A stretch of DNA of 64,000 nucleotides from Brevundimonas diminuta 3F5N (GTDB taxonomy: Bacteria; Pseudomonadota; Alphaproteobacteria; Caulobacterales; Caulobacteraceae): contig NZ_FUIE01000039.1 of the NCBI RefSeq assembly GCF_900163625.1, forward strand, positions 1 through 64,000, given 5' to 3'. How positions within the stretch are numbered: the first letter of the stretch is position 1; each line of letters starts with the position of its first letter. The position numbers were made by a program, and so were the translations under genes. The notes under the pieces are model-generated. The model ran no database searches and had not been told where the DNA came from. It saw only the letters and a list, made by a program, of their open reading frames with translations. Shown in pieces: positions 58,168 through 64,000 of the stretch.

Positions 58168-59685
58168 GTGATCGGTCAGAGGCTGGAGGTCAGGCAGGGG
58201 CAGGGGCTGGTCATCACGCCCCAGCTGCAGCAGGCGATCAAGCTGCTGCAACTGTCGAACCTTGAGCTGGAGGCCTTCGTCGAGGGCGAGCTGGAGCGCA
58301 ATCCCCTGCTGCAACGGGACGAGGGCGAACCCGCCCCCGATAACGCGCCCGAGGCCGCCAATGACGCCGCCCCGTCTGAAGGCGACGGCGAGATGCGCTT
58401 TGACGAAGGCTCGGACGTTCACGCCCGGAGCCTGGACGCCGGCGCCGACGATCTTTACGGCGACGCCGCTCCCGGCGAGCGCGTCAGCGACCGCCAGGAC
58501 GATCAGGCGACCGACCAGCCCGGCCTGACCGACTGGTCCCGCGCCGGCTCCGGCGGCGGCCTGGCCGACGGCGAGGAGCGCGAACGCCCCGACCAGCGCG
58601 ATGAGACGCTGTGGGAGCATCTGCAGGCCCAGGCCTCGGCCGCCGGGTTCAGCCCCGCCGACCACGCCATCGCCCTGACCCTGATCGACGCCACGGACGA
58701 GGGCGGCTATCTGCGCGCCGACCTAGGCGAGATCGCCGAGCGGCTGGGCGTGGACGAGGCGCGCATCGAGGCCGTGCTGGCCGTCTGCCACGGCTTCGAG
58801 CCGACCGGCGTCATGGCCCGCTCCATCCCCGAATGCCTGAAGCTGCAGTTGATCGAGCGCAACCGCTTCGATCCGGCCATGGACGCCCTGCTGGACCATC
58901 TGGAGCTGCTGGCGCGACGCGACCTGGCCGGGCTGCGCCGCGTCTGCGGCGTCGACGCCGAGGATCTGGTCGAGATGATCGCCGAGCTGAAGGCCCTGAC
59001 GCCGCGCCCCGGCGCCGGCTTCGGCGGCGAACCGGCCCAGACGGTCGTGCCCGACGTCCATGTGCGCCCCGACCCGGCCGGCGGCTGGCGGATCGAACTG
59101 AACACCGACACCCTGCCCCGCCTGCTGGTCGACAAACGCTATCACGCCGTGGTGGCGGCCGGCGCCCGATCGGACACGGAAAAGACCTTCGTCGCCGACT
59201 GCGCGGCCCAGGCCAGCTGGCTGGTCAAGTCGCTGGACCAGCGCGCCCGCACCATCATGAAGGTGGCGTCCGAAATCGTGCGCCAGCAGGACGCCTTCCT
59301 GGCCTTCGGCGTCGAGTTCCTGCGGCCCCTGACGCTCAAGACGGTGGCCGAGGCCATCGAGATGCACGAATCGACGGTCAGCCGCGTGACCTCGAACAAA
59401 TACGTCTCCACCCCGCGCGGGGTGTTCGAGCTGAAGTTCTTCTTCACCGCCGCCATCCAGTCCAGCGACGGCGGCGCGGCCCACTCGGCCGAGGCCGTGC
59501 GCCAGAGAATCAAGACGATGATCGACGGCGAATCCGGCGGCGGCGACGTGCTGAGCGACGACCGCATCGTGGAGATCCTGAACGAGGCCGGCATCGACAT
59601 CGCGCGACGCACTGTGGCGAAATATCGCGAGGCGCTGCGCATTCCCTCGTCGATCCAGCGCCGCCGCCTGATGAAGGTCGGCTGA
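58168..59685 (+). CDS. rpoN: RNA polymerase sigma-54 factor RpoN
   Basis: Sigma-54 directs polymerase to -24/-12 promoters and needs an AAA+ activator; in this group it serves nitrogen and flagellar genes. The 505-residue protein has region I (LVITPQLQQAIKLLQLSNLEL), an acidic region II, the core-binding domain and the RpoN box ARRTVAKYRE (479-488). It starts at a GTG at 58168. The gap of 109 bases after lptB leaves room for its own promoter. Confidence 0.95.
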   Translation: MIGQRLEVRQGQGLVITPQLQQAIKLLQLSNLELEAFVEGELERNPLLQRDEGEPAPDNAPEAANDAAPSEGDGEMRFDEGSDVHARSLDAGADDLYGDAAPGERVSDRQDDQATDQPGLTDWSRAGSGGGLADGEERERPDQRDETLWEHLQAQASAAGFSPADHAIALTLIDATDEGGYLRADLGEIAERLGVDEARIEAVLAVCHGFEPTGVMARSIPECLKLQLIERNRFDPAMDALLDHLELLARRDLAGLRRVCGVDAEDLVEMIAELKALTPRPGAGFGGEPAQTVVPDVHVRPDPAGGWRIELNTDTLPRLLVDKRYHAVVAAGARSDTEKTFVADCAAQASWLVKSLDQRARTIMKVASEIVRQQDAFLAFGVEFLRPLTLKTVAEAIEMHESTVSRVTSNKYVSTPRGVFELKFFFTAAIQSSDGGAAHSAEAVRQRIKTMIDGESGGGDVLSDDRIVEILNEAGIDIARRTVAKYREALRIPSSIQRRRLMKVG

Positions 59686-59757
59686 CCCCTTCTCAAGCGT
59701 CACCACAAATCGGTGATCGGCATTGACACCAAAGCCAGTCAGTCGCGTTCTAGGGAC

Positions 59758-60408
59758 ATGAAGATCCAAGTCAGCGGCAAGCAAGTGGATGTCGGCGAAG
59801 CGCTAAGCTCGCGCATCTCCCAGGAACTCGAAGAGGGCATCGGCAAGTATTTCGCCCGCGGCGCCCAGGACGCCGAGGTCGTGGTGTCCAAGGATCGACA
59901 CGGCTTCCGGGTCGATTGCTGGGTGCGCCTGGCCTCGGGCCAGTCGCTGGTGACGACCGGCTTCGGCGGCGACGCCCAGGCGGCCTTCGCCGACAGCCTG
60001 GCCAAGCTCGAGAAGCGCGTGCGTCGCTACAAGCGCCGCCTCAAGGACCACCACATCGGGCCCAAGGGCCTGTCGCCCGAGAAGACCGAGAACGCGGCGC
60101 GCGAAGTCGCCGCCCTGACCATCTTCCGCGATCCCGACACTGTCGAGGACGAGGAGTTCGGCGAGGCGGGTCTGCCGGGCGAGCCGCCCCCCGTGGGCAT
60201 GGTCATCGCCGAGACCGAGGCCGAGATTCGCACCCTGACCGTGGGGCGCGCGGTGGCCGAACTGGACATGACCGGCTATCCGCTGGTGATGTTCCGCAAC
60301 GCCGCCCACGGCGGCCTGGCCGTGGTGTATCGCCGGCCCGACGGCAACGTCGGCTGGATCGATCCACAACGCACGACCAAGGGCGCCGCGGTTCAAGCCG
60401 TCGGCTGA
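59758..60408 (+). CDS. hpf: long-form ribosome hibernation factor HPF
   Basis: Long HPF pairs 70S ribosomes into inactive dimers during starvation. The 216-residue protein has an N-terminal RaiA/HPF domain (MKIQVSGKQVDVGEALSSRI) and the C-terminal dimerisation domain (YPLVMFRNAAHGGLAVVYRRPDG, in pieces from about 180). The ATG at 59758 is used; the longer frame adds an unconvincing leader. It lies between rpoN and ptsN, the conserved order. Confidence 0.93.
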   Translation: MKIQVSGKQVDVGEALSSRISQELEEGIGKYFARGAQDAEVVVSKDRHGFRVDCWVRLASGQSLVTTGFGGDAQAAFADSLAKLEKRVRRYKRRLKDHHIGPKGLSPEKTENAAREVAALTIFRDPDTVEDEEFGEAGLPGEPPPVGMVIAETEAEIRTLTVGRAVAELDMTGYPLVMFRNAAHGGLAVVYRRPDGNVGWIDPQRTTKGAAVQAVG

Positions 60409-60418
60409 GGCTTCCTCA

Positions 60419-60454
60419 GGAAGGGCGAAGGCGCTAAAGAGCACCCGCCCTTCC
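60419..60454 (+). promoter_or_regulatory. hairpin between hpf and ptsN
   Basis: A perfect 9-bp stem (GGAAGGGCG with CGCCCTTCC) encloses an 18-base loop, without a T tract. It may modulate read-through or message processing. Confidence 0.4.
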
Positions 60455-60485
60455 GCCAATGTCGGGTTCGATTTTCGGGGTAGAG

Positions 60486-60950
60486 ATGGACATCGCTGAT
60501 TTGCTGTCGTCGGACGGGATCGTCCTGCGGGGCGGGGCGTCATCCAAACGTCAGGCGCTGCACGCCGTGGCCGAGGCCTTCGGCGCCGCCTTCGACCTGG
60601 ACGCCGACAAGGCGTTCGAGGCCCTGCAGGAACGCGAGGCCCTGGGGTCGACGGGTCTGGGGTCGGGCGTCGCCGTGCCGCACGCGCGCATCAAGGGGCT
60701 GGAGCGCGTCTGCGCCGTCTTCGTGCGCCTGGACACGCCGGTGGCCTATGAATCGCTGGACGATCGTCCGGTGGACCTGCTGTTCGCCCTGTTCGCGCCT
60801 CTGGACGCCGGGGCCGAGCATCTGCGTGCGCTGGCGGCGGTGTCGCGCGCTCTGCGCTCGCCGGAACTGCGCGAGCAGCTGCGCCAGGCGCGGACGGTGG
60901 ACGCCATTCGCGCCCTATTCGTCAAGGATGTGTCGAAGACCGCCGCCTGA
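60486..60950 (+). CDS. ptsN: nitrogen PTS protein EIIA-Ntr
   Basis: EIIA-Ntr is the terminal phospho-acceptor of the nitrogen phosphotransferase relay; in its free form it regulates other proteins. The 154-residue protein has the phospho-acceptor His66 in GSGVAVPHARI. The ATG at 60486 gives MDIADLLSSD, the usual start and length; an ATG at 60459 in the same frame lacks a ribosome-binding site. Confidence 0.93.
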   Translation: MDIADLLSSDGIVLRGGASSKRQALHAVAEAFGAAFDLDADKAFEALQEREALGSTGLGSGVAVPHARIKGLERVCAVFVRLDTPVAYESLDDRPVDLLFALFAPLDAGAEHLRALAAVSRALRSPELREQLRQARTVDAIRALFVKDVSKTAA

Positions 60951-61000
60951 GCGGTCTTCCTCACGTCTTCATCCGTCTTTCAAGAACGGCGCAGATGCGC

Positions 61001-61255
61001 CTAATGGACCGACATCGGCTCCAGGTCATGCGCCACGGCGGCCGCGAAGGCGGTTTCCCGGTCCAGCATGACGGCCAGGCGCTCGCCGTCCGCGCCATGC
61101 ACGGCGTAGAGAATCTGATCGGGATCGATTTCGATATCGGCGGCCGTCTCGACCCTGGCGTCCTCCAGGACGTCGGAGGCGCGGATCGCGCGGACATAGA
61201 CCAGATCCGGGGCGCCGAAATCGGCGAAGTCCTTCGTATTCATGTTGGGCGTCAT
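61001..61255 (-). CDS. DUF1150 protein
   Basis: The 84-residue protein matches DUF1150, a small family typically encoded beside Hsp20 in alphaproteobacteria (pattern LYAVHGADGERLAVMLDRETAFAAA). An AAGGAGG site seven bases before the ATG at 61255 fixes the start. It lies 57 bases behind hsp20, so it probably shares its heat-shock regulation. The function is unknown. Confidence 0.88.
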   Translation of the reverse strand: MTPNMNTKDFADFGAPDLVYVRAIRASDVLEDARVETAADIEIDPDQILYAVHGADGERLAVMLDRETAFAAAVAHDLEPMSVH

Positions 61256-61312
61256 AAGACCGCCTCCTTACGCTTGACTAAACGCCTGGGAAGCCAGGCG
61301 GTTCGACGGCCT

Positions 61313-61732
61313 TCAGCCCGTCGTGATGGGTATGCGTCGCACGGTACGTTCCTGTTCCGGGCGGATCAGCTCGACGTGCAACAGACCGTGCTCCAGGCGG
61401 GCGCCCGCGATCTCCAGCCCGTCGGCCAGGACGAAGTTGCGGACGAAGCCGCGCGCCGCGATGCCTCGGTGCAGGAAAGCCTGAGGATCGCGCCCGGCGT
61501 CCTCGCGCTTGCCGGTGATGGTCAGTTGGCGCCCTTCGACCGTGACCGACAGCTCTTCGGGGGTGAAGCCCGCCACCGCCAGGGTGATGCGCACGGCCGC
61601 CTCGCCGAGTTGCTCGACGTTATAAGGCGGATAGGACTCGGCCGCCGCCTTGGTCGCCCGATCGATCAGGGCGCGCGTATGGTCGAAGCCCAACAGAAAG
61701 GGGCTGTCGAACAGCAGGGTGCGTGCAGTCAT
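61313..61732 (-). CDS. Hsp20-family small heat-shock protein
   Basis: Small heat-shock proteins hold unfolding clients for refolding. The 139-residue protein has the alpha-crystallin domain (YNVEQLGEAAVRITLAVAGF to VEGRQLTITGKRE) and a C-terminal IPI-type motif (RRIPITT). The A-x-x-x-n-G-x-L block reads LEHGLLHVEL. It resembles IbpA. No convincing sigma-32 promoter or thermosensor hairpin was found upstream. Confidence 0.92.
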   Translation of the reverse strand: MTARTLLFDSPFLLGFDHTRALIDRATKAAAESYPPYNVEQLGEAAVRITLAVAGFTPEELSVTVEGRQLTITGKREDAGRDPQAFLHRGIAARGFVRNFVLADGLEIAGARLEHGLLHVELIRPEQERTVRRIPITTG

Positions 61733-61935
61733 GGGGCCCTCGCAATGAAGCGACCTCGGCCGTCCGGCGCCCCCCGTGATCGGCGAAGCGCCCGGCCGCT
61801 GTTACAGATGGGGGGGCTGGCTCCGGAGGTCAACGGCAGGCGTCCCCGCTGCGCGTTCATGGTCCATACACATTGAAACCTTAACTATAGGGCAAGCGTT
61901 CACGCGACCAGACGTCGCTATCGAAAGGATTCTTC

Positions 61936-62610
61936 ATGCGCGCCAAGCTTGCCGTCGCCGGCCTGAGCATCGCCGCCCTTCTGGGCGCCGCCGCCTGCAC
62001 CACGACCGACCCCTACAGCTCCACGCCGCGCCGTAACAACACCGGCACCGGCGCCGTCGCGGGCGCCCTGGGCGGCGCGCTGCTGGGCTATCTGACCAAC
62101 ACCTCCAGCGGCGAACAGGGCCGCAAGAACGCCCTGATCGGCGCGGGCATCGGCGCCCTGGCCGGCGCCGGGGTCGGCCAGTACATGGACGGCCAGCAAC
62201 GCGCCCTGGAAGCCGAACTGTCGGGCACCGGCGTCGGCGTGGCGCGTCAGGGCGACAACCTGGTCCTGCGGATGCCGTCGGACGTGACCTTCGCCACCAA
62301 CCAGTCGGACCTGGACCCGCGCTTCCTGCCGGTGCTGGACGACGTGGCCCGTGTGATCAGCCAGTACGACCGCTCCATGGTCGACGTGATCGGCCACACC
62401 GACTCCTCGGGCGGCGACGCCATCAACCAGCCGCTGTCGGAGCGCCGCGCCGCCTCGGTCGCCTCGCACCTGATCAACCGCGGCGTGATGCGTGAGCGCA
62501 TCTATGTCGCCGGCATGAGCGCCCGCGCGCCGATCGGCTCCAACGCCACCCCGGAAGGCAAGGCCCAGAACCGCCGCGTCGAAATCCTGATCCGCCCCTT
62601 CACGGGCTGA
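61936..62610 (+). CDS. OmpA-domain lipoprotein with glycine zipper (YiaD-like)
   Basis: The 224-residue protein has a lipoprotein signal ending GAAAC (Cys21) and a glycine-zipper helix pair (AVAGALGGALLGYL, ALIGAGIGALAGAGVG). A C-terminal OmpA peptidoglycan-binding domain follows (VIGHTDSSGGDA, LSERRAASVASHL, NRRVEILI). It should tether the outer membrane to peptidoglycan and resembles YiaD. It is monocistronic with a strong terminator. Confidence 0.92.
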   Translation: MRAKLAVAGLSIAALLGAAACTTTDPYSSTPRRNNTGTGAVAGALGGALLGYLTNTSSGEQGRKNALIGAGIGALAGAGVGQYMDGQQRALEAELSGTGVGVARQGDNLVLRMPSDVTFATNQSDLDPRFLPVLDDVARVISQYDRSMVDVIGHTDSSGGDAINQPLSERRAASVASHLINRGVMRERIYVAGMSARAPIGSNATPEGKAQNRRVEILIRPFTG

Positions 62611-62632
62611 TCGGCGAAACCAGAACGTGAAG

Positions 62633-62666
62633 AAGGGGCGGCCCGTTCGGCGCCGCCCCTTTTTTC
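62633..62666 (+). terminator. intrinsic terminator after the OmpA-like gene
   Basis: A stem of about ten pairs (AAGGGGCGGC with its partner) and a loop near 62643-62650 are followed by a run of six T. Confidence 0.9.
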
Positions 62667-62778
62667 ATGCCCGACGGTTCACGTCCGGCGGTTCAGCTCG
62701 GAAACAGCACAGCTTTACGCCCTGCCCTCTTGCCTTGAGAGGCAGACTGTCGGCCTGCTGTTCCGGCAGGAGATTCGG

Positions 62779-62889
62779 ATGGAAGACGACGGCCTGGGCC
62801 GGGCGATGAAACTGGTCGGGATCGCGGCGGCGTCAGCCGTCGTGGTCGCCGCCATGGTCATCACGGCCGGCCGCCTGCTGCTGCTCTAA
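62779..62889 (+). CDS. 36-residue single-pass membrane protein
   Basis: The ATG at 62779 has a GGAG site six bases upstream and opens a 36-codon frame. It has a charged start (MEDDGLGRAMK), one hydrophobic helix (about 11-30, LVGIAAASAVVVAAMVITAG) and a short RLLLL end. The stop codon abuts the stop of the opposing ugd gene. Such small proteins often modulate membrane enzymes; the role here is unknown. Codon use is typical, supporting a real gene. Confidence 0.6.
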   Translation: MEDDGLGRAMKLVGIAAASAVVVAAMVITAGRLLLL

Positions 62890-64000
62890 TCAGGCCGCGT
62901 CCAGAGGGCGGCCGATGGAGAAGTAGCGGAAGCCCCGCGCCCGCATGTCTTCCGGACGATAGACGTTGCGCAGGTCGATCATGACCGGCTGCTTCAGCAG
63001 CAGCTTGATCCGGTCCAGGTCCAGGGCGCGGAACTGGTTCCACTCGGTCATGATGACGGCGGCGTCGGCGCCCGCCAGGGCGTCGTAGGGGCCATCCTTG
63101 AACACCACGCCGTCCAGCAGCTTGGCCGCCTCTTCCATCCCTTCGGGATCAAAGGCCTGAACAATGGCGCCGCGCTCGATCAGCGCCGGGGCCACGTCCA
63201 GCGAGGGCGCGTCGCGCATGTCGTCCGTGTTCGGCTTGAAGGTCAGGCCCAGCAAGGCGACCGTCTTGCCCTTCAGATCGCCGCCCAGGGCCTCGGCGAC
63301 GCGGTCGGCCATGGCCTTCTTGCGCGCGTCATTGATGGCGACCGTAGTCTCGATCAGCTTCAGGGGCGATCCGGCGTCGGTCGCCGTACGGACCAGGGCC
63401 AGGGTGTCCTTGGGGAAACACGATCCGCCGTAGCCTGGTCCCGCGTGCAGGAATTTCGAGCCGATGCGGTTGTCCAGACCGATGCCGCGCGCGACCTGCT
63501 GCACGTCGGCGCCGACCGCCTCGCACAGGTCGGCGACTTCGTTGATGAAGGTGATCTTCATGGCCAGGAAGGCGTTGGCCGCATATTTGATCAGTTCGGA
63601 CGTGCGCCGCCCGGTGAACATGATCGGCGTCTCATTGAGATTGAGCGGGCGATAGAGCTCGGACATGACGGCGCGGGCGCGCTCGTCGGTCGTGCCGACC
63701 ACCACGCGGTCAGGGCGTTTGAAGTCGCCGATGGCGGCGCCTTCGCGCAGGAACTCAGGGTTGGAGACGACCGCGAACTCGGCGTCGGGCCGGCGCTCGC
63801 GGATGATGCGCTCGATCTCGTCGCCGGTGCCCACGGGGACGGTGGACTTGGTCACCACAACGGTGAATCCCTGCATCAGGTCGGCGATCTCCTCAGCCGC
63901 CGCATAGACATAGGACAGATCCGCATGACCGTCGCCGCGTCGCGAAGGCGTGCCCACGGCGATGAAGACGGCGTCCGCCGTGCGGATCGCCTCAGCGCCG
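62890..64000 (-). CDS. ugd: UDP-glucose 6-dehydrogenase, 5' end beyond the window
   Basis: This enzyme oxidises UDP-glucose to UDP-glucuronate in two NAD-dependent steps for polysaccharide or lipid decoration. About 370 codons are visible and the frame runs open past the right edge, so the N-terminal NAD-binding start is missing. Present are TVVVTKSTVPVGTGDEIE, the catalytic GYGGSCFPKD (Cys codon at 63418-63420), FKPNTDDMRDAPSLD and FDPEGMEEA. A GTG at 63957 is only an internal codon. GDP-mannose dehydrogenase is less likely from the motifs. Confidence 0.92.
   Translation of the reverse strand, partial: GAEAIRTADAVFIAVGTPSRRGDGHADLSYVYAAAEEIADLMQGFTVVVTKSTVPVGTGDEIERIIRERRPDAEFAVVSNPEFLREGAAIGDFKRPDRVVVGTTDERARAVMSELYRPLNLNETPIMFTGRRTSELIKYAANAFLAMKITFINEVADLCEAVGADVQQVARGIGLDNRIGSKFLHAGPGYGGSCFPKDTLALVRTATDAGSPLKLIETTVAINDARKKAMADRVAEALGGDLKGKTVALLGLTFKPNTDDMRDAPSLDVAPALIERGAIVQAFDPEGMEEAAKLLDGVVFKDGPYDALAGADAAVIMTEWNQFRALDLDRIKLLLKQPVMIDLRNVYRPEDMRARGFRYFSIGRPLDAA

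Noticed and set aside
61733..61860. ROSE-type RNA thermometer or sigma-32 promoter before hsp20
   Set aside because: The leader is GC-rich but lacks the UUGCU-type anti-Shine-Dalgarno pairing and a recognisable heat-shock promoter.

Overview
This is a GC-rich chromosomal segment of an alphaproteobacterium. The gene set and order point to Caulobacterales, most likely a Brevundimonas-like organism (inference from content; no database was searched). Pointers are the run rnd-lptC-lptA-lptB-rpoN-hpf-ptsN, an Hsp20/DUF1150 pair, DUF2093 behind a CobW-type GTPase, a stand-alone motA, an L21 protein with a Lys/Ala-rich tail, and many small Ala/Pro-rich lipoproteins. No rRNA operon, CRISPR array, phage, transposase or integrase was seen.

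Layout. 0-8.4 kb: thiC with a TPP riboswitch, an acetyltransferase broken by a one-base frameshift, an Asp/Glu racemase-type protein, a Tat-exported GH109/Gfo-Idh-MocA-type enzyme, an RNase T2 lipoprotein and small hypotheticals. 8.4-16 kb: a YadG/YadH-like ABC exporter, a DUF2218 gene behind a Fur-like box, a sorbosone-dehydrogenase-type lipoprotein, a FATP-type acyl-CoA synthetase, motA and two low-complexity lipoproteins. 16-29 kb: mnmC, an RND efflux pair, a TonB-dependent receptor, nhaA and selO. 29-33.4 kb: a MerR regulator with its probable operator and two acyl-CoA dehydrogenases. 33-45 kb: an ABC1/UbiB-family kinase, rsmE, gshA, a soluble hybrid histidine kinase, a TauE/SafE permease, an AT-richer orphan lipoprotein, DUF72, a zinc alcohol dehydrogenase, phaB and a 2OG-Fe(II) oxygenase. 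45-53 kb: a Tad-type von Willebrand protein with an unusual insert, mtgA, a WD40 protein, a hydrolase and a metal cluster (membrane protein, CDF exporter, CobW GTPase, DUF2093) with Zur-like boxes. 53-64 kb: rplU-rpmA, tRNA-Leu(CAG), the lpt/rpoN/hpf/ptsN block, Hsp20/DUF1150, an OmpA-like lipoprotein, a 36-residue membrane protein and a UDP-glucose dehydrogenase cut by the right edge.

Functional links. MerR plus the two acyl-CoA dehydrogenases look like one fatty- or branched-acyl catabolic unit, and the acyl-CoA synthetase at 12.3 kb has a degenerate copy of the same operator. LptC, LptA and LptB form the inner-membrane and periplasmic part of LPS export. RpoN, Hpf and PtsN are a conserved nitrogen/stationary-phase group. 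The His-rich CDF and CobW proteins suggest zinc handling.

No clearly new multi-gene system is present; most of the window is core chromosome. The best leads are: (i) a vWA/Tad protein carrying two FCCH-like repeats between its metal site and the rest of the vWA fold; (ii) the metal cluster with two related Zur-like boxes; (iii) intergenic palindromic elements of 150-180 bp with inverted ends, one of which supplies the ribosome-binding site of an acyl-CoA dehydrogenase; (iv) a short palindromic insertion inside selO; and (v) a terminator-like hairpin at the very start of the rplU transcript.
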